Shown: in pieces, positions 20,348 through 28,577 of the stretch
How the letters are laid out: the number at the start of each line of letters is the position of its first letter
Numbering within the stretch: position 1 is the first letter of the stretch
Assembly (NCBI GenBank): GCA_964455935.1
Contig: CAYVZU010000008.1
Coordinates: 1-64,000, forward strand
Direction of reading: 5' to 3'
Length of the DNA: 64,000 nt
From: CAYVZU01 sp964455935
Lineage (GTDB): Bacteria; Fibrobacterota; CAYVZU01
Program-made: the position numbers and the translations under genes
Notes under the pieces: generated by a model
What the model saw: only the letters and a program-made list of their open reading frames with translations
Database searches by the model: none
What the model was told of the DNA's origin: nothing

Positions 20348-21109
20348 TTATCCAAAAATACCATTGACATATTCATACGTTTCCCGTCGGGCGGGCTTGT
20401 TGGAAAAAATCACAGCCGTGCGGTCCAGTTCCACGATTTCCCCATTCCACATAAACATCGTGCGGTCGGCCAGCCGCCGGGCCTGGTGGGTAAGATTTGT
20501 CACCAGCAGAATGGTAATCTCTTTGCGGAGTTCTTTGAGAACATCCTCGATGCGCATGGTGGTAACCGGATCGATCGCGATGGAGAATTCGTCGAGGCAC
20601 AAAATTTCCGGCTGGTGCGACAAGGCCCGCGCAATGGTCAGACGCTGCTGCTGGCCGCCCGAAAGTGCCGTTCCCAGACTGTTCAGCCGATCTTTCACCT
20701 CGTCCCACAGAGCGGCCTGTGTCAGGCATCGTTCCACAATTTCGTCAAGATCGTTTCTTCGTGTAAGGCCGGCGCTGCGGGGCGCGAAAGCGACATTGTC
20801 ATAAATACTTAACGGCAGGCCCACGGGAAGCGGGGCGACCATGCCGATCTTGCGCCGCAGGGCATGCACATCTCTTACGCGGCGAATATCTTCACCATCA
20901 ACCCGGATTGTCCCCGACACCAGCGCATTGGCCGTGAAATCGATGGTCCGGTTGAGGCAGCGCAGTAGTGAGGTTTTTCCCGACTGGGCCGGCCCGATAA
21001 TACTGAAGATCTCGTTGCGGTTCACATCGAAGCTGATCCCGTGGATCGCCTCGATCCCGCCGTAACTGACCCGCAGATCACGGACCTCGATCGCCTTGGG
21101 CTCTGTCAT
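20348..21109 (-). CDS. pstB: PstB-like ABC ATPase with degenerate Q- and H-loops
   Basis: A 253-residue PstB homologue (or 257 from ATG 21121). Walker A GPAQSGKTSLLRCLNR, signature [15 protein letters not shown] and Walker B ILCLDE are kept. The Q-loop is GMVAPLPVGLP instead of GMVFQxPNPFP, the D-loop is IAID instead of SALD, and the H-loop is LLVTNLTHQA with Asn replacing the switch His. These losses complement those of the next gene. Start 21109 is preferred because GGGA lies 6 nt upstream. It follows pstA after an intervening palindromic element of about 140 bp. Confidence 0.87.
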   Translation of the reverse strand: MTEPKAIEVRDLRVSYGGIEAIHGISFDVNRNEIFSIIGPAQSGKTSLLRCLNRTIDFTANALVSGTIRVDGEDIRRVRDVHALRRKIGMVAPLPVGLPLSIYDNVAFAPRSAGLTRRNDLDEIVERCLTQAALWDEVKDRLNSLGTALSGGQQQRLTIARALSHQPEILCLDEFSIAIDPVTTMRIEDVLKELRKEITILLVTNLTHQARRLADRTMFMWNGEIVELDRTAVIFSNKPARRETYEYVNGIFG

Positions 21110-21132
21110 GGCGTTTCCCATTTTGTCCGCTC

Positions 21133-21271
21133 TTCACCACAGAGACACAGAGGACACAGAGGACACAGAGAAGAAATATTCATGGCATTCCAATGCGAAT
21201 GACAGTATTTCCAATAATCCGCTTTATAATTTTGCTTTTCCATCTCTGTGATCTCCGTGCTCTGTGGTGAA
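21133..21271. repeat. CCACAGAG-type palindrome, copy 2, inside the pst operon
   Basis: The left arm begins TTCACCACAGAGACACAGAG (21133) and contains three ACACAGAG units; the right arm ends CTCTGTGGTGAA (21271). It fills nearly the whole gap between pstA and the first pstB of the leftward operon, so it is transcribed and should fold as a long hairpin. Confidence 0.8.
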
Positions 21272-21274
21272 TGG

Positions 21275-22186
21275 TCACCATTTCTTCCGGTTGCGCAGCC
21301 ACACGCGCAGGGCAATGGCGCTGGCATTGACCAGCAGCACGGAACCCAGAAGGACAACGGCGGTCGCGTAGGGAATCGACTCCTTCACGTTGGGCACCTG
21401 TGTGGCCATTGTGTAGAGGTGCATGGAAAGCGCCATGCACTGCTCCGTTAGTTTATAGGGGAACAGATCCCCACGCTCGACCACCTTGAAAAAGACCGCG
21501 CCCGTAAACATGATGGGCGCGGTTTCGCCGGCAGCCCGGCTCACCTGGAGGATGATGCCGGTTAAGATTCCGCTGATCGAGTTAGGCAGAACAATGGCCT
21601 TGATTGTCTGCCAGCGCGTTGCCCCCACATTCCAGCATGCCTCGCGAAACGATTTGGGAACGGAAGCCAGCGCTTCGCGCGTGCTGGCGATGATGACCGG
21701 CAGAGTCATGATGGAAAGGGTGAGGGCGGCCGAGATAATGGAATAGCCAAAGCGCGCCGCATAGACAAAGGCTCCAAGCCCAAACAAAGCGTGTACAATG
21801 CTGGGCACGCCCGCCAGGTTGATCACGGCGAGGTTGATGATGCGGTTGAACCAGTTGTCTTTGGCATACTCGTTCAGATAAATGGCAGCCATCACGCCCA
21901 CGGGCGCCGAGACTGCAAGGGAGATTCCCACCAGGTATAAAGTTCCTACAAAGGCCGGCCAAATGCCTCCTTCGCGCATGCCGCTTCTGGGAATGTCGAT
22001 GAGAAACTCCAGATTCAGCGACGGCGCGGCGCGCACCAGGAGGTAGGCCACAATCGCGACCAGGGGAATCACCATCATCAGGGCCATTGCCCAGAAAACC
22101 CATTTGGCAATGGACTGGGTCAGTTCCTTGCGGCCGCCATATGCGGTTTGCCGGAATCGAGTTACCGTATGGGTATTTTCGGCCAT
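21275..22186 (-). CDS. pstA: Phosphate ABC transporter permease PstA
   Basis: A 303-residue inner-membrane permease with six predicted helices. The binding-protein-dependent transport signature is present as SFREACWNVGATRWQTIKAIVLPNSISGILTG, with the preceding PVIIASTREAL. The ATG at 22186 lies 5 nt past the pstC stop; the longer frame to 22507 is a shadow. It pairs with PstC to form the channel energised by the two PstB-like ATPases encoded downstream. Confidence 0.92.
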   Translation of the reverse strand: MAENTHTVTRFRQTAYGGRKELTQSIAKWVFWAMALMMVIPLVAIVAYLLVRAAPSLNLEFLIDIPRSGMREGGIWPAFVGTLYLVGISLAVSAPVGVMAAIYLNEYAKDNWFNRIINLAVINLAGVPSIVHALFGLGAFVYAARFGYSIISAALTLSIMTLPVIIASTREALASVPKSFREACWNVGATRWQTIKAIVLPNSISGILTGIILQVSRAAGETAPIMFTGAVFFKVVERGDLFPYKLTEQCMALSMHLYTMATQVPNVKESIPYATAVVLLGSVLLVNASAIALRVWLRNRKKW

Positions 22187-22191
22187 TAACT

Positions 22192-23124
22192 CTATTTTCT
22201 CCGGATGCCGCGAATGACGAAATCCGCGGTCAGGTTTACGGCAAAGGTAATGCAGAACAGCAGAACCCCGGTCAGAAACAGCACGCGGTAGTGATCGGAC
22301 CCGGCCGGCGCTTCGCCCAGTTCGGCGGCGATGTTGGCGGTGAGGGTTCGAATGGAATCGACAAGGCTGACCGGGATTGTGACTGCGTGGCCCGTTGTCA
22401 TAAGCACGGCCATCGTCTCCCCCACGGCCCGGCCCACGCCCAGCAGCACAGCCGCCAGAAGCCCGTTTTTGGCCGCGGGCAGCAGCACGCGATAGATGGT
22501 CTGCCACTTCGTGCTTCCCATGGCCAGGGAGGCCTCGCGAAACGAATCGGGCACCGCCTTTAAGGCGTCCTCGCCGATGGAGACAATGATGGGCACGCTC
22601 ATCAGGGCCAGAACGATCCCGCCGTTAAGCAGGTTCACGCCCACCGGGGCGCCGGTATATGCGGTAATCAGCTTGCTCATCACCGTGAGGCCGATGAAGC
22701 CCCAGACAACGCTGGGAATTGCGGCCAGCAGCTCAATGACGATCTTTAGCGTCTCCTTCGCCTTCGGGCTGCAGAATTCCGAAATGTAAATGGCGGCGCC
22801 CAGTCCAAACGGCACGGCAATGACCATGGCCAGGGCGGTCACGGCGACACTTCCGACCGTCAGGGCGAAAGTCCCGTAACGAACATGAACGGCCGAGGTT
22901 GGGTACCATTTGGTGCTGAAAAGAAATTCGAGCAGATGAAAATCCTCGCTGACCAGGACCGGCAATGCTTCGCGAAAGATGAAGATGAAAATGGCCAGGA
23001 CAAAAATGATCGCACTGACGCCGCTGAGGCGGATCAGGCCTTCCAGCGCTTTCTCACCGGCCACAAGCCATGGGGAACGGGTGGGGCGTTTTCCGTGCGC
23101 GGGAATGGATTTTGATACCATCAT
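22192..23124 (-). CDS. pstC: Phosphate ABC transporter permease PstC
   Basis: A 310-residue permease. A short cytosolic head (KSIPAHGKRPTRSPW) precedes TM1, then EFLFSTKWYPTSAVHVRYGTF, a loop typical of PstC, and the EAA motif SFREASLAMGSTKWQTIYRVLLPAAKNGLL. GRAVGETMAVLMTTGHAV is the conserved PstC stretch. The start overlaps the pstS stop (ATGATG), implying coupling. Confidence 0.93.
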   Translation of the reverse strand: MMVSKSIPAHGKRPTRSPWLVAGEKALEGLIRLSGVSAIIFVLAIFIFIFREALPVLVSEDFHLLEFLFSTKWYPTSAVHVRYGTFALTVGSVAVTALAMVIAVPFGLGAAIYISEFCSPKAKETLKIVIELLAAIPSVVWGFIGLTVMSKLITAYTGAPVGVNLLNGGIVLALMSVPIIVSIGEDALKAVPDSFREASLAMGSTKWQTIYRVLLPAAKNGLLAAVLLGVGRAVGETMAVLMTTGHAVTIPVSLVDSIRTLTANIAAELGEAPAGSDHYRVLFLTGVLLFCITFAVNLTADFVIRGIRRK

Positions 23125-24038
23125 GAGCGCGAGGCAATTCCTGTATTGTTGTCAGGCACAGGCACGAATCCGCTTTCCTCCACGATCTTCTGCCCGGCCG
23201 GTGATAAAATCCAGTCGATGTACTTGCGGACCGCGCCATGGGGCTGACCCAAGGTGTAGAGCAACAGCGATCGGGCGAGGGGGTAGGTTTTATTTTGCGT
23301 GTTCTCCACGGTCGGCGCGTAGGCCGGTTGGCCGGCTGCCGCCGCGATGTTGAGCATTTTCACCGTTCCCATTGCGTATCCCATGCCGCTGTAACCAATA
23401 GCGGTCCGGGCGCTTCCGATCAGTTCGACCGTTTCTTTGGAGCCGCTCATGTCGCGCGAACCGAGTTTGAAATCCTTGCTGTGGAGGACGCGCTCGCGAA
23501 AAAACTCGTAGGTTCCGGAACTGGACTGTCGGCTTACCCGCACGATCCTGTCGTCTTTCACACCGGGAATGGTGACGCCCAGCTGCGACCAATTTGTGAT
23601 ATCGCCACCGTCGGCAAAGATCCGGGCCAATTGTTCGAACGTGATGTCGATGAGCGGATTCTCTTTGTGCACGTAAACGGCCAAGGCGTCGAACGCGGCG
23701 ATGAATTCAACCGGATCCTTGCCGGTGTGTTCCTTGGCCCGCGCAATTTCCTTCGCTTTCATATTGCGGCTGGCATTGGCGATATCCACGGCCCCGCGTT
23801 CCAAGGCGGCAATGCCCACGCCCGAGCCGCCGCCGGACACTTCGATTTCCACGGAGGGCTCGACCCGCTTGTATTGCTCGGCCCAGGCCTGGGCCAGGTT
23901 GACGATTGTATCCGAGCCTTTGACCTGAATGACGGTCCCCGACCGGTTCCCGCGGTTGTTTCCGCAGCCCAGCAACAACAGCAGACCGGCGAAGCCCAGG
24001 GCGAGACGGGTGCGCGTTGCGAAGGATAGGGCCGGCAT
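23121..24038 (-). CDS. pstS: Phosphate-binding lipoprotein PstS
   Basis: A 305-residue periplasmic receptor. The start at 24038 yields a lipoprotein signal LALGFAGLLLLLGCGNN. VIQVKGSDTIVNLAQAWAEQY and VSGGGSGVGIAALERGAVDIANASR are the phosphate-cleft loops of PstS, and SRQSSSGTYEFFRERVL and AIGYSGMGYA complete the site. It lies 4 nt after the phoU-fusion stop. It is lipid-anchored, unlike the second PstS at 30150, which has an ordinary signal peptide. Confidence 0.92.
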   Translation of the reverse strand: MPALSFATRTRLALGFAGLLLLLGCGNNRGNRSGTVIQVKGSDTIVNLAQAWAEQYKRVEPSVEIEVSGGGSGVGIAALERGAVDIANASRNMKAKEIARAKEHTGKDPVEFIAAFDALAVYVHKENPLIDITFEQLARIFADGGDITNWSQLGVTIPGVKDDRIVRVSRQSSSGTYEFFRERVLHSKDFKLGSRDMSGSKETVELIGSARTAIGYSGMGYAMGTVKMLNIAAAAGQPAYAPTVENTQNKTYPLARSLLLYTLGQPHGAVRKYIDWILSPAGQKIVEESGFVPVPDNNTGIASRS

Positions 24039-24042
24039 TTTT

Positions 24043-25143
24043 CTATCTGGTTTCCGTACCCAGAATTGCCTGCACAAGATCGACAATGTGGGAATTGATG
24101 AACTGGAATGCGGCATCGTACGAGGCCCGTACTTTCTCGGACGGCCCCTGGACCAGGGAGGGGTCCTCGATGTTCCAATCGAGCAGGACGACTTTGCGCG
24201 GCGATTGCGGCAAAGCCTTGTGCACCTCTTTGGACAGGATAATGATGACCTGATAATATTCGAGATTGGGGATCTGGTAGATTGATTTTGGCGCGGTCCG
24301 TTCGAGATTGAATCCCTTCTCCTTCATATATTCTATCGTGCGGGCGTCCACCGGCTTGGGTTCCAGTCCCGCGCTGCTAAAAATGAAGCGGGGCTGGTTG
24401 AGACCGCTGGCAATGGCCTCGGCCATTTGGCCGCGGCAGGAATTGTGGTTGTCGACAAACAAGATTCGGAATGCCTGCGAGGCCGGGTGCTTGGCAACCT
24501 CGCCGGTCACCATGTATATCGCTTCCATGCAGATGTTGCGGGCCTGGTCGGAAACCCGTTCAAATCGCCGGACCAGGGTCATGAGGGGATCGAACACATC
24601 AAACGGGATTTTCTGCTCCTGGAACTCCCGCACAATGTTGTTGTTGAGCTTGTTTCGCATGGCATTGACAGCCTCCTCCACCCCGAAGGTGGCGCGGGCC
24701 AGGTCGGCATTTTGCTCGAAAAGAGACTGGGTCGCATCCTGGTACATGGTGATGGCGAGCTTGGCCAGCTCCAGGATTCCCTGCTTAATTTCGGCCGGGG
24801 CCCGGTTTTCGAGCCGCAGGATGTTGTGGGCGATACTTTCGGCATAATCGCCGACCCGTTCCAGCTCAAGATTAATGCGGATTGTGGTGTAAGCGAAACG
24901 GAGCGGACGGGCAACCGGTTGTTGGCGCACAAGGAATTCGAGGCAGAGCCGGTCGATCTCCTTTTCCTTCTCGTTGATGTATTGGTCGCGCAGGATCACG
25001 GCATAGGCGAGCTGCCGATTATTCTCAACAAGGGCCTTTACGCAGTCTTGCAGGGCCTTTTCGGCCAGCTTGGCCATTTCGGTCACCTGGTTGCGGATTC
25101 TAGAGATATCACGCTCAAGGGATTCTTCCAAGTGCGTATGCAT
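24043..25143 (-). CDS. phoU: PhoU fused to a low-molecular-weight phosphatase/ArsC-like domain
   Basis: A 366-residue fusion. Residues 1-215 are PhoU: two three-helix repeats with RINLELERVGDYAESIAHNI and VRRFERVSDQARNICMEAIY, the acidic metal-cluster helices. From about residue 222 a LMW-PTP/arsenate reductase domain follows: RILFVDNHNSCRGQMAEAIA, FIFSSAGLEPKPVDART, and the acid loop WNIEDPS. The normal P-loop is C-x-G-N-x-C-R-S; the first, nucleophilic Cys is Asp here, so phosphatase activity is doubtful. ATG 25143 is used; TTG 25167 is possible. It is promoter-proximal in the pst operon, directly after a predicted Pho box. Confidence 0.9.
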   Translation of the reverse strand: MHTHLEESLERDISRIRNQVTEMAKLAEKALQDCVKALVENNRQLAYAVILRDQYINEKEKEIDRLCLEFLVRQQPVARPLRFAYTTIRINLELERVGDYAESIAHNILRLENRAPAEIKQGILELAKLAITMYQDATQSLFEQNADLARATFGVEEAVNAMRNKLNNNIVREFQEQKIPFDVFDPLMTLVRRFERVSDQARNICMEAIYMVTGEVAKHPASQAFRILFVDNHNSCRGQMAEAIASGLNQPRFIFSSAGLEPKPVDARTIEYMKEKGFNLERTAPKSIYQIPNLEYYQVIIILSKEVHKALPQSPRKVVLLDWNIEDPSLVQGPSEKVRASYDAAFQFINSHIVDLVQAILGTETR

Positions 25144-25208
25144 AGTCCTCCGTAGTCCCTCCAACACAATCGCCGAATACTTGAAGACCTCTAAAATAAC
25201 ATATGAAA

Positions 25209-25236
25209 TGTTAGCGCTGTGTTAGACTTGTGTTAG
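25209..25236 (-). promoter_or_regulatory. Predicted Pho box: three CTAACA repeats at 11-bp spacing
   Basis: On the minus strand CTAACA occurs three times at exactly 11-bp period (25231-25236, 25220-25225, 25209-25214), each extended to CTAACAC/CTAACAT. PhoB/PhoP proteins bind direct repeats with 11-bp period, and the unit resembles the TTAACA box of Bacillus PhoP. It lies 66 nt upstream of the phoU-pst operon start and 187 nt from phoB on the other side. An AT-rich stretch (catatgttatttt) follows it towards phoU and could hold the -10. Confidence 0.7.
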
Positions 25237-25422
25237 AATTCTTTCTATATAAATCTTCTTACCTCGGGCGGTTTCAATAGAAAAAAGCATTGGGGGAAAA
25301 TCCATATTTTGGTCAATCCGATCCCTTTTCCGTCCGGGTTTTGCTATTTTTTGCATGATGCGTGTGATTTCTTTTGAAATTCTAGCGAAATTCAAACAAA
25401 CCGTCCGTATTTTGGATTAAGC

Positions 25423-26121
25423 ATGGCAAAGCTCAGCGTACTTATTATTGAAGACGAAGAGCCCATTGCGGAGCTCATCCGGTATAATCTGGAGAGGGAA
25501 GGATACTTAGTTGCAACGGCTTTCTCCGGTGAAGAAGCCTTGCTTGAAGTCGACGTCCGGCCCACCCACTTGGTGCTTCTGGATCTAATGTTGCCCGGCA
25601 TTGACGGGCTTGAAGTCTGCCGCCGGCTGAAGGCCAACCCCAAAACAGCCGCTATCCCGGTGATCATGCTTACGGCCAAAGGCGAGGAGTCCGATATTGT
25701 GACCGGCCTGGAATTGGGGGCCGATGATTACATGGTGAAGCCGTTCAGCCCCAAGATTCTTGTCGCGCGCATCCGGGCCGTTTTGCGTCGCAAGACGTCA
25801 ACCACGTTCCGGGCCGAGACCCTGAGTATACACAACATGATCATCCATTCGGGCCGGCATGAAGTTACGGTGTCGAACCGGAAAATCGACCTGTCGGCGG
25901 CGGAGTTTCGCATTCTCCATTTTCTCGCGAGCCGGCCGGGGTGGGTCTTCACCCGGGGCCAGATCGTCGATGCCGTAAAGGGCGAGAACTATCCGGTCAC
26001 GGACCGATCCGTGGATGTGGCGCTGGTCGCCTTGCGCAGGAAGCTTGGTTCCGCGGCGGAATATATTGAGACGGTCCGCGGGGTGGGATATCGGTTCCGT
26101 GAGCCGGAGGAATGGCAATAG
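25423..26121 (+). CDS. phoB: Phosphate-responsive response regulator PhoB (OmpR family)
   Basis: A 232-residue two-domain regulator. The receiver domain has IIEDEEP (acidic pocket), phospho-acceptor Asp54 in LVLLDLMLPGIDG, MLTAKGEE and YMVKPFSPK with the conserved Lys. The C-terminal winged helix carries LSAAEFRILHFLASRPGWVFTR, TDRSVDVALVALRRKLG and IETVRGVGYRF, characteristic of PhoB. It precedes phoR with a 10-nt overlap and sits between two pst operons carrying candidate Pho boxes, so autoregulation is likely. Confidence 0.93.
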   Translation: MAKLSVLIIEDEEPIAELIRYNLEREGYLVATAFSGEEALLEVDVRPTHLVLLDLMLPGIDGLEVCRRLKANPKTAAIPVIMLTAKGEESDIVTGLELGADDYMVKPFSPKILVARIRAVLRRKTSTTFRAETLSIHNMIIHSGRHEVTVSNRKIDLSAAEFRILHFLASRPGWVFTRGQIVDAVKGENYPVTDRSVDVALVALRRKLGSAAEYIETVRGVGYRFREPEEWQ

Positions 26122-27896
26122 GTATGCCCAAACAGAAATTATTCCGCAGAATCTTCCTGTATCTTCTCCTGCTTTCCGTTGGCGGCATAGCCATGCTTAC
26201 ATGGGTCGAGGCACGACAGTTCCGCAAATCCTACCTGCGTCAGACGGAGGACGGGCTGCGGGACCGCGCCTTTCTCTTGCGTGCGGCGCTTTTGCCGCTG
26301 TTTCAACCTGCGAATCTGGCCGGGGCCGATTCCATTTGCGACCTTCTGACGGCTTCGCCGTCCCGCGTAACCCTGATCCTGCCGGATGGACAAGTCATCG
26401 CCGATTCCAAGGCCAACCCCGACTCCATGGAAAACCACAAGGATCGACCTGAAATTCGTGAAGCCCTGGATGGCAAAATGGGGGTTTATTCTCGCTTCAG
26501 TGCCACAAGAAATCAGGGAATGATGTACGTGGCATTGCCTGTTTTCGAACAGGGGAAATTGGTGGGTGTCGTGCGGATTTCCTTGTCCCTGGCCGAAATT
26601 ACGACAGGAATTCGAGTCATTCACAAAAGGATGGTTATTGCGGCGCTATTCGTTCTTATGATGGTGATCCTGCTAAGCCACCTCTTGTCAAAACAGATCG
26701 CCCGCCCCATCAGTGATCTGGAAACAGGGGCTGACCGGCTGGCAAATGGCGATTTCGGCGCCAAGCTGGCCGAGGGGCCATTTGAGGAGACCTCGCGTCT
26801 TGCCCATGCCATGAATGTCATGGCTGTGCAATTGCGGGAGCGTTTCCAGACTATTCTAGAGCAAAAAAAGAAACAGGAAGCGGTGGTCAACAGCATGTCG
26901 GAAGGCGTAATTGCCATGGATACTCAGATGCGGATTATGGAGCTAAATCCCGCGGCCGCCGGAATGCTTCAGACAACCATCGAAGCGGTCCGCGGCCGGA
27001 AAGCGCACGCGATTGTCCGCAACAGCGAATTGCAGGATTTGATCGAGCGAACTCTGGCAGGCGAAAAACCGGTCGAGGCCGAAATCAAATGGAAGCGCCC
27101 GGATGGCGAATGCTTCCTGCAGGCCCACGGGACATCGATTCGCGATGAAACCGGCCGGCCGGTTGGCGGACTGATTGTCCTCAACGACATTACCGGGATC
27201 CGGAAACTAGAGAGGCTACGCCGTGATTTTGTGGCCAATGTCTCGCACGAACTCCGCACGCCTTTGACTTCCATTAAAGGGTTTGCCGAAACTTTGGTGC
27301 AGAATGCCCAATCAATGAATCCGGAGGACTTGCGCCATTTCCTGTCCATTATGGTCCAGCAGGCCGACCGGCTCAATGCGCTGGTGGACGATCTTCTCAC
27401 CCTGTCGCGCATCGAGGACCAGGAAGAAAAAAGGGGGCTCCAATTGGAAAGCGTTGATCTTTCCGGCATCTTGCTGGCCGCGCGCGATGCTGTGCTGGTG
27501 CAGGCCAATAATAAAGGCATTACCATTGAGGTGGAGGCGGCGCAGGGCCTTTCGGTCCGGGCCAGTCCGGTCATGATCGAGCAGGCTGTGACCAATCTGC
27601 TGGATAACGCAATCAAGTACAGCCCCGATGCAAGCCAAATCCGTGTTGTGGGGACACAGGAAGGCGGCCTGGTGAGTATTTCCGTTATTGACCAGGGCAT
27701 TGGCATCGAATCACGACACATCCCGCATTTATTCGAGCGATTCTACCGAGTGGATAAGGCCCGCAGCCGCAAGGCCGGAGGAACCGGATTGGGGCTTTCC
27801 ATTGTCAAACACATCATGTCCCTGCACGGCGGCCGGGTGGACGTGCAAAGCGTCCCGGGAAAAGGCAGTACGTTTACCCTTACCGTTCCAGCCTGA
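26112..27896 (+). CDS. phoR: Phosphate sensor histidine kinase PhoR
   Basis: A 594-residue membrane kinase: TM1 (about residues 12-30), an extracytoplasmic sensor of about 140 residues, TM2 (VIAALFVLMMVILLSHLL), HAMP (KQIARPISDLETGADRLANG), PAS (MSEGVIAMDTQMRIMELNPAA), HisKA FVANVSHELRTPLTSIKGF with His near 379, and HATPase_c with NLLDNAIKYS, DQGIGI and GTGLGLSIVK. The large sensor domain resembles PhoR of Gram-positives; E. coli PhoR lacks it. ATG 26112 overlaps phoB by 10 nt; ATG 26124 is an alternative. Confidence 0.92.
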   Translation: MAIGMPKQKLFRRIFLYLLLLSVGGIAMLTWVEARQFRKSYLRQTEDGLRDRAFLLRAALLPLFQPANLAGADSICDLLTASPSRVTLILPDGQVIADSKANPDSMENHKDRPEIREALDGKMGVYSRFSATRNQGMMYVALPVFEQGKLVGVVRISLSLAEITTGIRVIHKRMVIAALFVLMMVILLSHLLSKQIARPISDLETGADRLANGDFGAKLAEGPFEETSRLAHAMNVMAVQLRERFQTILEQKKKQEAVVNSMSEGVIAMDTQMRIMELNPAAAGMLQTTIEAVRGRKAHAIVRNSELQDLIERTLAGEKPVEAEIKWKRPDGECFLQAHGTSIRDETGRPVGGLIVLNDITGIRKLERLRRDFVANVSHELRTPLTSIKGFAETLVQNAQSMNPEDLRHFLSIMVQQADRLNALVDDLLTLSRIEDQEEKRGLQLESVDLSGILLAARDAVLVQANNKGITIEVEAAQGLSVRASPVMIEQAVTNLLDNAIKYSPDASQIRVVGTQEGGLVSISVIDQGIGIESRHIPHLFERFYRVDKARSRKAGGTGLGLSIVKHIMSLHGGRVDVQSVPGKGSTFTLTVPA

Positions 27897-27990
27897 CGGC
27901 GGATTCGGTGGAAATAAATCGCGGGTGTTGTCCCGAAGCCGGCATGGCGGTAGTTTCCGGTAATCAGTAACTTTTTCAAAGAAGGAATAA

Positions 27991-28299
27991 ATGGCCAACA
28001 AATCCCCTTGGTATCTGAATCTGTCTCCTTTGGGTGCCGCTTACCAGCATTTTTCTAATGCCGCCAAACAGAAGACCGTATTGGATCCCAAAACAAAAGA
28101 GCTGTTAAGAGTCGCCGTGGCCTCGGTATTCCGATGCGAACATTGCACGGAACATCACATCAAGGACGCTCTCGGCGCCGGTGCCACGAAACAGGAGATT
28201 GCGGAGGCAATCCTTCTGGCTTCGTTGCAGTCTGCCGGCACGCAGCTCAATTGGAACGAAGAGCTGTTTAGCGAACACCTCGTCGATAAGCCGCAATAG
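27991..28299 (+). CDS. Carboxymuconolactone decarboxylase family protein (AhpD-like)
   Basis: A 102-residue protein with FRCEHCTEHHIKDALGAGATKQEIAEAILLAS: the CxxC-x-x-H motif of AhpD-like CMD proteins, which act as thiol-disulfide or peroxidase-reducing partners. The family covers several reactions, so only a redox role is suggested. AAAGAAGGAATAA precedes the ATG. It lies between phoR and the porin; a link to phosphate starvation is only positional. Confidence 0.85.
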   Translation: MANKSPWYLNLSPLGAAYQHFSNAAKQKTVLDPKTKELLRVAVASVFRCEHCTEHHIKDALGAGATKQEIAEAILLASLQSAGTQLNWNEELFSEHLVDKPQ

Positions 28300-28340
28300 C
28301 GAAATCGGGCGATTTCTGCTCCCCGGCACCGGGTTGGTTT

Positions 28341-28359
28341 GGCGGCCAGAGCCGCCTTT
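28341..28359 (+). terminator. Possible terminator after the CMD gene
   Basis: GGCGGC-CAGA-GCCGCC followed by TTT about 40 nt past the CMD stop. The U-tract is short, so this is a weak candidate separating phoBR from the porin operon. Confidence 0.45.
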
Positions 28360-28384
28360 CGCCCGTAGCTTCCATCCGTGCACT

Positions 28385-28412
28385 CTAGCACATTCCTAAC
28401 ATCCACCTAATC
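28385..28412 (+). promoter_or_regulatory. Predicted Pho box 1 upstream of the porin
   Basis: CTAGCA (28385), CTAACA (28396) and CTAATC (28407) are spaced by exactly 11 bp, in the same coding-strand orientation as the boxes before the phoU-pst operon. This supports PhoB control of the porin-pst2 operon. Confidence 0.6.
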
Positions 28413-28449
28413 CAGCGCGCATTTTCCATTGCGACTTTATGGTCCAGGT

Positions 28450-28477
28450 CTAGCCAAGGACTAACACGGGGCCAATC
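28450..28477 (+). promoter_or_regulatory. Predicted Pho box 2 upstream of the porin
   Basis: CTAGCC (28450), CTAACA (28461) and the weaker CCAATC (28472) again keep the 11-bp period and orientation, about 100 nt before the porin ATG. Two tandem clusters could give graded PhoB binding. Confidence 0.45.
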
Positions 28478-28577
28478 GCAACGTAACCCGCACAGGTGAT
28501 CTTATACGCCAATCGGCTGGGTGCCGGTTCCGTGAAGGCGGGACGCGGAAGAACCCGTAAAAGGGAGGGGGAAGAGA

